Origin: Prorocentrum cordatum
Taxonomy: Eukaryota; Sar; Dinophyceae; Prorocentrales; Prorocentraceae
Length of the DNA: 64,000 bases
Assembly: GCA_963575745.1 (NCBI GenBank)
Contig: CAUYUJ010007458.1
Span: 428,686-492,685, forward strand
Reading direction: 5' to 3'
How positions within the stretch are numbered: position 1 is the stretch's first letter; each line of letters opens with the position of its first letter. The notes under the pieces are model-generated. The model ran no database searches, had not been told where the DNA came from, and worked only from the letters and a program-made list of their open reading frames with translations. Shown here piece after piece: positions 1-10,828 of the stretch. A program made the translations under genes and the position numbers.

Positions 1-299
1 TGAGGGGGGGGGGGAAGGGAGGGGGACGGTTTGGGAACCCGTAGTGACCCCCCCCGGTTTTCCGCCAGCAGCGGTAGAACACGCTCTTTCGGATATTTTG
101 GCCGTGTCCTTTGGGCCTCGAAGGGGCATACCATGCGGGCGCGGCCGCAAGAAATCCTCACAAGAAACCCATTCCTGAAAACCTGCGCGGGCGCTGACCT
201 AGAGGGGGGGCCTAGAGCACCCTGAACGCAGCAGCTTTCTCAACGGCCGGGGGAAGTCGCCGCGCAGCGCGTGGAGCGAAGAAGCCCACTGAGAGAATG
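1..299. other. GC-rich edge, no gene seen
   Basis: Opens with a G-rich run. A short open frame on the plus strand shows no recognisable domain or splice context. I see nothing I can support as a gene. Confidence 0.4.
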
Positions 300-560
300 G
301 TGGCTGTTGTGCTAGTTGCACCATAGGTACAGCTAGGTATAAGATACTTATAGCAAAGGATAAGTACTTAAGTATTTCTAACTATTTCTACGTACCCTTA
401 AGTAGTTGTCTTGTCGCGTAACAATACTTAGGTTAGTTAAAAGTATTTCGATGATTGTTCATGACGGTGTAAGATACTTGTTAACTACCGCTAAGTTACT
501 TACCCGTGCTGAGATGCAATACGTATAAGTAACATATATGTTACTTATAAGTAACTTATT
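300..560. repeat. AT-rich island with perfect palindrome
   Basis: About 260 bp of A+T-rich sequence in otherwise GC-rich DNA. It contains many degenerate AAGTACTTA/AAGTATTT words and a 26-bp perfect palindrome at 524-549, centred on CATATATG with arms TATAAGTAA and TTACTTATA. No coding frame fits. It could be a decayed AT-rich insertion or a regulatory or matrix-type region; the sequence does not decide. Confidence 0.6.
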
Positions 561-639
561 TATTCCTTCCATCCCTCCTTCGCTCCTCTTCCCCTCCCGC
601 CGCGCGCCCGCCCGCCGCGCCGCAGGGGCGTCGCGGCCC

Positions 640-1214
640 GCGGCCCCCATGCAAAGGAGGACGAGGAGGAGGGCGAGGAGGAGGACGAGGAGGAGGAGGA
701 GGAGGAGGAGGAGGAGGAGGGGGGGGAGGGATGAGGAGGAGGAGGAGGATGTAGCTTTTAGAAACGATTTTTCGGATTTGGGGAAATCTTCGTTGGATTT
801 GGTGAGGTTTTCTGGCTTTGGAGAGGTTTTCTGGATTTGAGGAGGTTTTTCAGGATTTGGGATTTGCCCATCGACCTGGAGCTCGTCGCGGCGCCGCCTG
901 GTGGGTGCTCGCCGCGGTAGCGATGGCGATCGCTTGGGTGAGGAGGAGGGGGATGGGGAAGGTAGCGATGTCGATCGCTTGGATGGGGAGGAGGAGGAGA
1001 AGCGATGGCGATCGCTTGGGTGAGGAGGAGGGGGATGAGGAAGGTAGCGATGGCGATCGCTTGGAGGAGGAGGAGGAGGAGGAGGAGGAGGAGGAGGAGG
1101 AGGAGGAGGAGGAGAAGCGATGGCGATCGCTGGGGGAGGTGAAGCGATGTCGATCGCTTGGAAGGAGGAGGATGAGGACGGGGAGGAGGAAGAGAAGCGA
1201 TGGTGATCGCTTGG
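640..1214. repeat. GGA tracts and GCGATCGC-bearing tandem repeat
   Basis: (GGA)n stretches at about 655-755 and 1060-1113 flank a degenerate tandem repeat. Each unit carries the palindromic word GCGATCGC or a one-base variant (for example 925-937, 973-980, 1004-1016, 1049-1061, 1120-1132, 1198-1210). Open frames here are poly-Glu, poly-Arg or poly-Ser by-products of the repeat on both strands. Confidence 0.7.
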
Positions 1215-1427
1215 GGGAGGTGGGTAGTGAAGGTGTTTGGTCGACTTGGGAATGAAGAATCTCTGGGTTCAGACATGAAAACGGATACGTTTGAGGTCTT
1301 GGGGGGGTCTGCGCATCATGCAATTTTCATTTGACTTCCAGGGGGGGGGTCTGCGCATCATGCAATTTTGCATTTGAGCTCCAGGGGGGGGTCTGTCGCC
1401 GCCGCTGCCGGAGACGGCGACGCCGAA

Positions 1428-1458
<31 letters not shown>

Positions 1459-1481
1459 CCGGCGGCGGCGGCGGCGGCGCC

Positions 1482-1517
<36 letters not shown>

Positions 1518-1545
1518 CCGCGGGCCCGCGGGGGGTGCCAGGGAG
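1215..1545 (+). repeat. Dispersed repeat, copy A
   Basis: About 330 bp that recurs as an inverted copy at 38575-38945. Shared landmarks in order are GTCGACTTGGGAATG, CATGAAAACGGATAC, GTCTGCGCATCATGCA, a CATTTGA word, CAGGGGGG-GTCTGTCGCCGCCGC, then a GACGACGG tract ending near CCCGCG and GTGCCAGG. The order is the same in both copies, so this is an interspersed element and not chance low complexity. No reading frame is conserved, so it is probably a non-autonomous element or a fragment. Confidence 0.75.
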
Positions 1546-2160
1546 CGCCTTTTCTTTCACCATCCACAGTCCACCCCCCCCCTCGACCCTCTCCTTCTCC
1601 TCCTCCTCCTCCTTCTCCTCCTCCTCCGGCTCTGGCCTCCCCCTCCGCGCGGCGCGCGGCCCCGCGCCCCGCGCCCTCGCCGCCCCCCTTCCACCCCTTC
1701 CACCCCCTCCCGCTTCCCTCCTCCCTCGCCCCTCCTCTCCTCCATCCCTTCTTTCCTCGCCCCTCCCCTCCTCCACCCTCCACCCCCCCTCCTCCCTCCT
1801 TCTTTTCTCCTCGGGCTTCGCGCGGCAATGCCGCGCGGAGCCCTGCTGCTGGCCGCCTACCCGGACGGCCGGTGGCGGCGCAGCCAGGGGCGGCGCAGGG
1901 GGCAGGGGTAGGGCAGCAGGAGGGGTAGGGCAGCAGGAGGGGCAGGGCAGCAGGAGGGGTAGGGCAGAAGGGAACAGGATGGGCAGCAGGAGGGATAGGG
2001 CAGCAGGAGGGGTAGCGCAGCAGGACGGGTGAGGAGCAGGCCGGCGGAGGGGTAGGGCAGCAGGAGGGGTAGGGCAGCAGGAGGGGCAGGGCAGAAGGAG
2101 GGGTAGGGTAGCAGGCAGCAGGACGGGTAGGGCAGCAGGAGCGTTCCCCAGAGACGGCGG
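1546..2160. repeat. Pyrimidine tract and 17-bp minisatellite
   Basis: Long CTCCTCC/CCCTCC tract at about 1565-1815, then a minisatellite at about 1905-2140 with unit close to CAGCAGGAGGGGTAGGG. Long open frames on both strands are composition artefacts rich in Arg, Pro, Ser and Leu. Confidence 0.7.
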
Positions 2161-3386
2161 CGATGACGACGGCGGCGGCGGCGATGACGACGGCGGTTCC
2201 GCGATGATGACGGCGGCGATGACGACGAAGTGGACAGCGTGGTCCGAGAGCTCGGAGCTCGAAGCCCTCCTGCTCAAGCTGGAGGGTTTCGAGCTCTCGG
2301 TGAATAAAGCGAGAAGCGATGCATAGCAGCAAACGTTAAACATCGCAGTGACAGCTTATCGGAGAGACTGAAACTATATGTTAAACCGCCAAATAGCCAA
2401 ATCCATATATATACAGACACAAATGCACAAAAACACGAGGACGAGGACGACGACGACGGCGACGGCGACGACCGCGGCCTCGCTCGCCGCAGCCTCGCCT
2501 GCACGAGTGGCGGCGGCGGCCGCGGCGAGCGCGTCAGGAGGGTGGCAGGAGTGGGAGGAGGAAGTGGAGGCAAGAGGATGTGGGGGAGGAGAAAACGCGG
2601 GAGGAGGAGGAGGGGGGAGGGGGAGGGGGAAGAGGAGGAGGATAATGACGAGGAGGAGGATGAAGGATGAAGGAGGAGGAACAGGAGGAGGAGGAGGAAG
2701 ATAAATACTGATTTCCCACCCCCCACCCGAGACGGGCTGGGCAGGCGGTCGGCCCGCGGCGCCCGGGCCACGCTGCGCCCGGCCGCGTGGCTCCAGGAGG
2801 CGCTGCGCGAGGCAGGGGCGGAGCCCGGCCGCCTCCTGCACCGCCTCCACCCGGGCGCCAAGGAGAGAGCGAGGGGCCTCGGGCCTTGAGGGATGAGGGA
2901 CTAGGGAGGCTGAGGGGCTCCGGGCTCCGGGAGAGAAGCTGAGGGAGCTGAGAGCTGAGGGGCCCGACGGGGAGGTGGACTGAGGAAGGGGCAGGGGGAT
3001 GAGGGGATGGACGTGCTGGGGCGGAGTGCGGACGGGGGTGAGCTGGCGAGTTGGAAGGCGCGGGCACCAATCTTCCGGCACTGTGCACTGTGAGGATGGG
3101 GATTCCACCGTGCAGAACGCCAGCCAGGGAGCCGGGATGGAAGGAGGAGGGGGCAGCTGGCGGCAGCTTCTGCGCCCCTGGGCCCCAGGCCCCATCGGGG
3201 CCACCGTGCCCTGCTCTGCCCACCAGCCGAGAGGCGAGGAGGGGGGGGGGGGGGAGGAAGGCGGGGGCAAGTAAAACGGAGGAGGAGGAGGAGGAGGATG
3301 GGGAAAACGGCAGGCCCACGCCGAGGGGAAGGAAGGCAGGGAGCAGGGAGCAGGGGGGAGGGAGAGAGGAAGGAGGGAGGCGGGAG
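2161..3386. other. No supported gene; G/A-rich sequence
   Basis: GACGACGGCGGC triplet repeats at 2155-2230 and 2430-2480, then GGAGGA-rich sequence to 2700 and GC-rich sequence after that. Open frames occur on both strands but show low complexity and no recognisable domain. Confidence 0.4.
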
Positions 3387-3738
3387 GACAACTGCCACTT
3401 CGATTGCATCGAACTCAAGCCGACCGTGTTGGCCATCGTGGACTCTGAAGGCGGTGTGTTCGACAGCGGGCCGACCACTCCATGGTCCATGGCGGGGTGG
3501 GGTCCAGGGCCCAGGGGCCAGGGGGGCCCGACGGTGGAATGGTGCAGGCCGTGGCGGCCCAACGCGTTGGGGGTGGGGGCCCCTGGGAGGTCGTTCGAGG
3601 CGGAGCTGCTCCGCGAGTATTTCGATTGGCCGAAAGACGCATATACTGTGACGGTCTGCGCCGCGCCCTCTGTGAACGCGGGCGCAGCTGGGATATCGCA
3701 TGGTCGTCGCTTGGACGCCAACGGCATGGCATCAGGGG
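3387..3738 (+). CDS. Possible 5' exons of large dinoflagellate gene
   Basis: Two short plus-strand stretches look coding against a low-complexity background. The first, about 3387-3470, reads CHFDCIELKPTVLAIVDSEG. The second, about 3590-3738 after a GGGAG acceptor, contains ELLREYFDWPKDAYTVTV and then an Asn/Gly-rich stretch with RLDANGMASG. Both have balanced amino-acid composition, unlike the repeats around them. They may be the first visible exons of the gene that continues at 5.7-12.9 kb, but the link is inferred from strand and proximity only. Donor sites are unclear (GC donors would fit), no start codon was identified, and I do not recognise a function. Confidence 0.35.
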
Positions 3739-4026
3739 CCAGTGGGGGAGGAGGGGGGATGCAACGGGGAAACGGGGAAACGGGGAGGGAAAATAAGAAA
3801 GGCAGGGGATACGAGGGAAGAGGGAAGGCAGATGATGGAGGAGGAAGGGGGGAGGATGGGATGGGTGAGGAGTCAAGGGAGAGGATTGGGGGAGGAAAAA
3901 AAATAAGGGTGACCCAGGTTAAATTCTCGTTCGACCTTCCCATGACGCCCGCGGCGTGGGGCGACGACGCCCAGGCGCCGGGGGCCAGGGCGAGGGGCGA
4001 GGGGCATGGGGTTGATGGTTGATGCG

Positions 4027-4028
<2 letters not shown>

Positions 4029-4084
<56 letters not shown>

Positions 4085-4420
4085 ACAAATAAAACAGAGA
4101 GAGAGAGAGAGGGAGAGAGAGAGAGAGAGAGAGGAGAGAAAGAAAGAAATAAAGAAATAAAGAGAGAAAGAAGGAGAAAGAGAGAGAAGAGAGAAAGAGG
4201 AGAGAGAAGAAGCAGAGAGAGAGAAAGAACAAAAAAATATTAAAAACAAAAATAAATAAGAGGAGAGATAGAGAGAGGAAGAGAGAGAGGAAGAGAGAGA
4301 AGAGAGAGAGAGGAACAAAAACAAAAGAGGGAGAGAGAAGAAGAGAAAGAGATATAGAGAGAGAGAGAGAGAGAAGAGGAGAGAGAGAAGCTATGCCTTC
4401 ATGTCCGCACAGAGAGAGAG
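4029..4420. repeat. (GA)n microsatellite field
   Basis: (GA)n with interruptions such as AACACAAATAAAACA and AAATATTAAAAAC. A large minus-strand open frame of Ser/Leu runs is an artefact of the TC complement. Confidence 0.9.
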
Positions 4421-5662
4421 AGAGGGAGGGAGGGGGGGAGGGAGGGGGGGAGGGACGAGCGAGCGAGCTAGCGAAGGTGCGTGTCAGCGACTGGCACCAT
4501 GCCACTGCATGTTGAACGTTGGATGGCAGGATGGCAGGGGGCAGGGGGGTGGGCCGGCGGCCGAGATGGGCCGACCCCCCCGCGCGAATAGGCGACCGCG
4601 GGGGCGCCCGAGCCCCGGGCCCCAAGCCGTTAGCCGTTACGCCGCCTTCGCCCTGCGCCTCCCGAGGGCCCGAGGGTACAGCGCACAGCGCTGGCGACGC
4701 TGTGCGCCTGGCGGCCGCGTGAGCGGCACCAGGCAGCACGCGGCAGCTGCATTAGCGCCGAGCGCCGAGGCGCGCGGGGCTGGCCGTGCCAGCAGCAGAG
4801 GACCGGCAGGGGGGCGCCTGAAGGCTGGCCGAGCCAGCAAGTTAGGGCTGGCGGACGCAGGCGCGGGGCGCGGGGTGAGGGCCATGAGGGGGGAATCGAA
4901 TACATTGGGCGAAGAGGAGGATGCGCGGCTGAACCCGCATGAGGGGGGAGGCGGACAAGGGGGCAAGGGGGGATGAAAGCGGGAGGTGGGAGGTGGGATG
5001 GGGGATGGTGGGATGGGGCGGGGGGCGGGGGGTGAGGGGTGAGGGGGGAGGGGCAGGGGGCAGGATGACAAGGGGAGGAGGAGGGGGGAGGAGGATGGGG
5101 GGAGGGGTGATGGGGGCGGCATGCGGCATCTCATGGCGCGGCGATCCGCGGCAGCGGGCCCTGGGGCCCTGCGGGTCGCGGGTGGCCGCGCGCGCGCGGT
5201 GCGCGGCAGGGAGAGGGGGAGGGAGAGGGGGGAGGAGAATGACGGGGGGAGGAGAATGAAGGGAGGTATGGGGGAGAGGGGAGAGGTAGGAGGACGAGGT
5301 ATGGGTAGGGGGTAGGAGGTTGGAGGTAGAAGGAGGGGGAGGAGGATGTTGCTGGAGGAGGTTGGCCGACGTAGGTAGGAGGACGTATGAGTAGGAAAGG
5401 AGGGAGGTAGGAGGAGGCAGGGCAAGGAAGGGGGCGTCGGAGAGAGTAGGAGTAGGTTGGGGGACGGGAAAGGTAGGGAGGTAGGTAGGAGGGAGAAAGA
5501 GGAAGGAAGAGGAGGAGGATGAGGGATGGCATGGTGAGACGAGGCAGGGGGAGGTGGGGAGGAGGGGTAGGATGAGGGATGAGGATAGGGAAGGGAGAAG
5601 GGGGGGAGGAGGAATCGGGGGGGCAGGAGGAGGGGGGGGAGGAGGGCAAGGGGCGAGGGGAG
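4421..5662. other. G-rich non-coding stretch
   Basis: GGGAGG and GGTAGGAGG repeats with a GC-rich core near 4550-4880. No exon-like segment was found. The many Pro/Ser/Leu-rich minus-strand frames mirror the purine skew of the plus strand. Confidence 0.4.
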
Positions 5663-5903
5663 GCTTTCGGCGTGAGCGGCATCCTCGGCATTGACGACTT
5701 GCTGCAGGAGTGGGACGTGCCGACAAGGAGGGGCTGGGGGCTGGAAGCTTGAGGGCAGAGGGCAAGAGGGCTGGTGGAGGTGTTGGCCGGAGGGCGTGCA
5801 GATGGTGGGGCAGGGGGTATGGGGGTTGGGCAGTGGGCAGGTGGCAAGACATCCACGCGCCGCTGTACCCCGAGCCGGTGATCGAACTCATCAAGACGGG
5901 GAG
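5663..5903 (+). CDS. Two small exons joined in phase
   Basis: Exon 5663-5727 follows a GGGGAG acceptor and encodes GVSGILGIDDLLQEWDVPT. The next exon starts at 5841 after GGGCAG and encodes WQDIHAPLYPEPVIELIKTG. With a GA donor at 5728 the 113-nt intron joins the two in phase through an AG|G codon. GA-AG introns are known in dinoflagellates, so the unusual donor is acceptable but unproven. The second exon ends near 5903. These exons lie on the strand and in the direction of the larger exons at 6.5-12.9 kb and are probably part of that gene. Function unknown. Confidence 0.45.
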
Positions 5904-6262
5904 GCGGGGAGGATGCGCGGAGGCACTCACGCACTCACGCCTCGCCGTCGGGCCCCAGCCCCCGGCTCTTCGGCGCTCCCTACCCCCCCATCCTCCTCCT
6001 CATCCCTCGTCATCATCTGCCTTCTCCCCTCCACCCTCCACCTCCGCCCTCCTCCTGTGCCCCTGTGCCCCGTCACGCATTTCGCGCCCCCTGCCCGGTG
6101 CCCGCGGCGCCTCGTGGACCCCGGGGCCAATGGGGGCGGAGGAGAGGGGGGGGGGGAGGGAGGAGGAGGGAGGAGGGAGGAGGGTGACAGGTGACATGCG
6201 ACAGGCCCCCAGACCTGGGAACGCAGAACCAGCTCGCGCCTCGCGCCTCGCATCTGACCGAG

Positions 6263-6362
6263 NNNNNNNNNNNNNNNNNNNNNNNNNNNNNNNNNNNNNN
6301 NNNNNNNNNNNNNNNNNNNNNNNNNNNNNNNNNNNNNNNNNNNNNNNNNNNNNNNNNNNNNN

Positions 6363-6401
<39 letters not shown>
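6263..6401. other. 100-N assembly gap followed by (AG)n
   Basis: Exactly 100 N (6263-6362), the usual placeholder for a gap of unknown size, followed directly by (AG)n to about 6401. Any exon of the surrounding gene inside the gap is missing, and the distance across it cannot be trusted. Confidence 0.95.
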
Positions 6402-6404
<3 letters not shown>

Positions 6405-6458
6405 GGAGGCGCCGAGCTGGCTGCACCCCTCCTGGATGTCGATGATGGTGGTCTGCAG

Positions 6459-7013
6459 GGCCGGCATGGGCATGAACGTCCTGCGGGCGACGCGCCCGCG
6501 CTGCTTGCATTAGAGAGCGGGGATCCAGATGGGGAGCTCGGGCAACAAGACATCGAAGCCGACCCAGACGGCATAGTTGTGCCCCCGAGTCCTGAACCTT
6601 TCCCAGCCCCTCCAGAACCCTCCCCGGCAGCTCGCCCCAGATAGCCGCATCTGTTTCAAAATTGCGCCACCGTGGCTGGCATGGAGCATATCGTGAATAA
6701 TCTCGTCCAAGACGTCCATGCCTACATGCCTGGTTGGCAAGAGTTTTTCAGGAGACTGAAATTGTTCGAACGCCTGTTGCACGTGCAGGATTACAGGCGC
6801 AGGCTATATCACACGTGCTTCGAGGGGACAGACATGGATCAGAAGGGGAAGGCGGCGCTGGACAATTGGCCGAAAGGAGCAACCTTGTACGAGGAGCGGT
6901 TTAAGAGCGCCCCAGTCTTCCTAAAAGCTTTCGAGCCTATCCGGGCCCTGCCGTTGCTGAAGTGGTCAGCGAGGAAATTTACGCTGAAGGGCGAGGAAGG
7001 TGGCGACGAAGCA
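6459..7013 (+). CDS. Exon of large lineage-specific gene (contains TAG)
   Basis: Begins after a GTCTGCAG acceptor and stays in one frame. An acidic, Pro-rich stretch (ESGDPDGELGQQDIEADPDG, then PPSPEPFPAPPEPSP) is followed by an in-frame TAG at 6642-6644. The same frame continues with MEHIVNNLVQDVHAYMPGWQ and LKLFERLLHVQDYRRRLYHT. An ATG at 6681 could start the part after the stop. The 3' boundary is somewhere in 6964-7013: a GT donor exists at 7000 but does not match the phase of the next exon. I recall similar segments (a conserved W-x-x-F-F and F-E-x-L-L pattern) in unnamed dinoflagellate proteins. Function unknown. Confidence 0.55.
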
Positions 7014-7673
7014 GGCGAGGCAAAGTTGAAACAGGCCGACGGCTAAGGGGCGGTGGGCGGTCGAGGCGGTGGGCGGGGCAAGTGTGTGAGGGGGGCGGGG
7101 GCGGGTGGGTGGGGGGTGGGCAAGGGGCGAGGGGCAAGATGGGTGGGACATTCACCTCGCCACCTCGCCCCCGGCGCGGGTCGCACGCGGCGCCAAGGGC
7201 AGCAGGAGGAAGGAGACGGGGGAGGAGGAGGACGGAGGAGGAAGGAGGAGGGAAGACGAGGGAGGGGAAGGAGAGGGAGGGGAAGGATGAGGCGGATAAG
7301 CAGATAGTGACAATGATGCCAATAAGGGAGAGGGGGTGCCAGGTGCCAGGCGCGGGGCGTGGGGTGCGGGATGCGTTGCGAGCGCTGCCCGATGACTTGC
7401 CCGATCATCTGCCCGGCGACTTGCCTGGCGATTGCGATTGCCGCGGCGACAGCCTTGGCAACGGCGGCGCAGCGTCGGGCAAGCGCATGCAACTCATATA
7501 GGGCGTAGGGCATAGGGCCCCTGGCCCCTGGGGGCAGAAGGCAGAAGGAGAAAAACAACCTCCTGTTGTTGAGGGTGGCTTTCGAGGCGCCCGGCGCCCC
7601 CCATCAACGAGGTCCGCGGTCCGCACTTTGCCCCCCGCCCCCCCCCCCCCCCCCCCCCCTGCCCTGGCCCCAG
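7014..7673 (+). other. Probable intron
   Basis: G-rich at the 5' side and ends in a long C tract followed by CCCTGGCCCCAG, a strong 3' splice signal in front of the next exon. No coding segment was found inside it. Confidence 0.5.
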
Positions 7674-9695
7674 GTTGATCCCGAAGGCATCAGCCGCGCT
7701 CTTTCGGATCACGCGTTTCACGGATATGTCAAGGTCTCGCTTAGCATGGAGAGGATTACCACAGAGCTGTCATTGTGGTCGGGCGGTTGTGCATGTCACG
7801 AGCATCTTCGAACGAAGCTGAGCAAATGCATGTGGGGATCGTTGGCGTCAAAACTCACGGAGAAGCTGTGGCACACGTGCCCCATGTCCGGGTGCCGGGC
7901 CCCTGAGCTCGCCGCTGGAAAGCTGAAGGATGTCTCGAGGGTTATGCGGGGGGGCATCGAGTGTGAGCTAGCGGCGGCGCTGTCTAATCCCGAAGCACCT
8001 GGCCAACAAGGCCCCGAGTCTCACGCCAAAATAATGGAGGCGTTCAGGACGGTGCAAGTTACCATGAATGGCATCCTGCACGAGAAATTGTCATTCTGGA
8101 CGCAGCTGCCGTGGGTGTTTGCCGGGGTGGCGCACAGGAGCGAAGATGTTGCCGTCAGCGTTGCCCGCGATGCCCTCCGCGCATTCGACGGTCTTAGTGG
8201 CGAAGATGACAGCGTACATCATCTGATGGGCAACTTTTCCACCACCACCACTATGTGTAGGACGGGGGGGAAGGGAGGATCAGGAGGTCCTCCTCCGATT
8301 CCTCCTCCTCCTCCTCCTCCTCCTCCTCCTCCGCCTCCTCCTCCTCCTCCTCCTCCCTCTCCTACCCATGGTAGTGGCGGTGGAAAATGGGCCCATCATC
8401 ATCGGATCACTTTGAAACTGCTCGGTCCAGGATCTAGCTTCGGGGAAGAGCTCAGGGCGGTGGCAGCCGGTGCCAAGATGCGGTCGGAGTGCTCTGAGTC
8501 TTTCTTGATGGAGTTAACTAAATTTAAGCCCATGCCCATCAATGAAGTTGATATCGAAGGAAAGCACGCGGTCGCGACGAGGACATCGGCTCACCTTCCC
8601 TTCGGCCCCATCCGAGTCTCCCTGTGCAACCGCATGAAGGTCTTCACAGATCAGTGTAATCGCTGGGGCGATGATTTCATCGACTCGTTTCTGAACCATC
8701 TCGAGACGTGCCGTGGGCCCACTGCCGTCCCCTCGGCACTGGAGTTCGACACCCACCCAGAGTTGGTGGACTTTCTCATGCGTTTCCGGACCCAGGCCAG
8801 AGGCCGCAAGGGTCTCCGTAGAGGCAACAAGAACCACGATCATGAACGCGTCTTGTTGGGCCCCGTGTACATGAGACTCGCTACCGACGTGATGCACCGC
8901 TGCGACAGTCGTGCAATGTATAAATCTATGAAGGCCCACGCGGCTGAAAACAATAAAAGGAAAAGAAAGGAAATGGACAATGCCAAAAAACTTATCGCCG
9001 GTGTTAGGCCAGCGATAACCGACAAGGAGAGAGTTACCACGGGTCTGCTCCAAAGCCACTGGATGAAATATGCTTCTCATGGCACCGTCTTCTCTGTGAA
9101 GAGGTCAACTCTAGTCAGCGCAGGATTGGTGCCGCTAGGTGATTATTTGCATGAGCCGGCCGCGAAGCGGGTGAAGGATATGAGGGAGTCCGCTGATGCT
9201 CCCCGCCCGCTCGCCCTATTGGATGATGACGGCGATAGCTACGTGCACTTCTCTGTGGTGTAGACCTCGTCTGCTGGTGGCTCGAAAAAGAAGATTCGGG
9301 CCCCCATCGGCAGTGGCTCCAGGTTGGGGCCGCGACACATCTTACTGTGCAAGATGAAGAGTACTCAGATACTGGGCGAGACTTATGTTACAACGATGCC
9401 AGACTTCGAAGGCACAGCTATGGACCCCCTCTTGGTGCTCGACGGGATATCTAGTTTGGGCCCCTTCGAGACTATGGTTGACGACCTCAAGATATGGGAT
9501 CGTGGCAAGCATGTTTGCTACTGCGCCCCCGGCGAGGGCGGCAACGACGCTCACGTCATGGAGGTGTGAACGCTGTTGGTCCAGCATAACGCATTCCCAG
9601 GTGGATTGTGCACGGGCTTGCCGCAGCTGTCCGAGGACCATTTGCTCGCGGTCGACTGGCTGCGGCAACGCGGGTTCATCGAGGATGCACCCCAG
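7674..9695 (+). CDS. Main exon of lineage-specific gene with two in-frame stops
   Basis: Starts in phase 0 after GGCCCCAG with VDPEGISRALSDHAFHGYVK. The following 500 codons have normal amino-acid composition: a Cys-rich stretch with CACHEHL and CPMSGCRAPELAAGKL, HEKLSFWTQLPWVFAGVAHR, then a conserved-looking block with NEVDIEGKHAVATR, SLCNRMKVF and LGPVYMRLATDVMHRCDS. An in-frame TAG lies at 9261-9263. The same frame continues with a KKK-containing linker and MKSTQILGETYVTTMPDFEG, meets TGA at 9567-9569, and runs on with CTGLPQLSEDHLLAVDWLRQ to a CAG|GTGCGG donor at 9695. The block resembles an unnamed multi-exon dinoflagellate family that I recall without a function. Either this copy is decayed, or the stops are errors or are read through. 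A 120-nt CCT-rich insert sits at 8255-8374. Confidence 0.65.
8255..8374 (+). repeat. Frame-neutral CCT-rich insert with GT...AG ends
   Basis: 120 nt (40 codons) beginning GTGTAGG-ACGGGG, containing (CCT)n and ending CCCATGGTAG. In the reading frame it starts with Cys-Arg and encodes mostly Pro. It has GT and AG borders and a pyrimidine tract, and removing it keeps the frame, so it could be an unrecognised intron or a retained proline repeat. Confidence 0.5.
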
Positions 9696-9994
9696 GTGCG
9701 GGGTGCGGGGTGCGGGGTCATGTGTCGGGCGTCGCCAGCGCAATTCAGTAACACAGCTCAATGCAAGCTGGGTAGCGGAGCACCGATATGAGGGCTGAGA
9801 GCTGAGTGATGAAGGAGTGATGAAGGAGGAGTGATGAAGGAGCGATGAAGGAGGAGGAAGGAGGGGCAAGGCACAGAGGCACAGTTGCAGAGGGCAGCGA
9901 GGGAGGCGAGGCGGCGATGTGACGGTGGTATGACAGGGGGATGGGGGAAGCGAGGGCATGGGACATGGGAGATGGGAGATAAATGATTTGCAAG
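9696..9994 (+). other. Intron, 299 nt, phase 0
   Basis: GTGCGGGG donor and TTTGCAAG acceptor. Contains AGTGATGAAGGAGG repeats at about 9808-9860. Both flanking exons are in phase 0 across it. Confidence 0.6.
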
Positions 9995-10828
9995 AGGTCC
10001 TCGCGCCCTTCAGCGCCGCCACAGAAGCAGCGCTTCAGGGGTATCCTGGCGGGCAGGGCAGGGGAGGCAGAGGGCGCCGTCGGGGCCGGCAACGACGTGC
10101 AGCTCACTGCTGGCGGGGTGCGCAAGGTGCTCTCTCACGCATGCTGGAGCGTCACAAACCCCATTATTGTCGCATCCTTGGGCGAGGGGGATCCCGTGGA
10201 GAAGCGTACCGACTTTTCCCTTATGATTGAGTTGATGGCAAACGGGCGGGAGTGGGAGGTGCACCTTCCCCCATCGAAACGCCCAAAGAAAGAGAGAACC
10301 ATACTTGATGGGTATTCAGCTGGCGATGCGAAGATCATGCGAACCACTCTCGCGAATATCCCGAGGGGGCACTTTGTGCGCTTGTTGCAGGTCGACGCTT
10401 TAATGGAGGAAGGGCTCAAAATGGTCCCGCACGGTCAACCTAAGAAAGTATATGACAAGATTCTTGCTAAAGAATTCGGGGTGGTAGAGAGTCTGGCGCG
10501 TGCGCTTGCGCTTGAGGATGACGTCGGCCAGCCGCAGCTGCTCGACGTCGACATGGCGGGCCTTGCAGCAAAATCAAAAGCGAAAAGAAAACCTGGGGCC
10601 AAGCAGAAAGCGAAAGTCAAAGCCAAAGCCCTGGCCCTTGGCGCTGCAGAGCTCACAGATGAGCAGATGAAGAAATTAGCAGAGGAGCTATTCGGTGAGA
10701 GCGGCGACGAGGAGGGGGAGGGCAGCGGCAGCGAGGGCGGTCACGACCACGGTGACTTCTCGTCCGACGACAACAGCGGCGGCGCCGCGTCGTCTGGCTC
10801 CTTCATGGACGGCTTGCTGGAGATCGGG
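9995..10828 (+). CDS. Exon: basic/acidic low-complexity C-terminal region
   Basis: 278 codons opening with RSSRPSAPPQKQRFRGILAG. Then a globular-looking block (GGVRKVLSHACWSVTNPIIV, DFSLMIELMANGREWEVHLP, KRPKKERTILDGYSAGDAKI), a Lys/Ala-rich region (KSKAKRKPGAKQKAKVKAKA), LTDEQMKKLAEELFGESGDE and a Gly/Ser/Asp tail. It probably ends at a GGG|GTGTGG donor at 10828. The basic stretch followed by an acidic tail would suit a nuclear or nucleic-acid-associated protein, but that is inference. Confidence 0.6.

Noticed and set aside
95-110. ATTTTGGCC word near the left edge
   Set aside because: Eight matching bases only, and no supported gene downstream.
1327-2343. 338-codon minus-strand frame and overlapping frames in other phases
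   Set aside because: Arg/Ser/Pro/Leu runs generated by triplet and CT repeats; all phases are open, which indicates composition and not coding.
2534-4324. 596-codon minus-strand frame
   Set aside because: It is the TC-rich complement of purine repeats: Ser, Leu and Pro runs with no domain. Similar long frames occur on both strands in every repeat field.
9255-9322. Short intron that would remove the TAG at 9261
   Set aside because: The available GT donors (9255, 9258) and AG acceptors (9313, 9322) give 56-68 nt, none divisible by three, so the downstream frame would not be kept.
9564-9584. 21-nt GT...AG segment that would remove the TGA at 9567
   Set aside because: It keeps the frame but is far shorter than any plausible dinoflagellate intron I know of.
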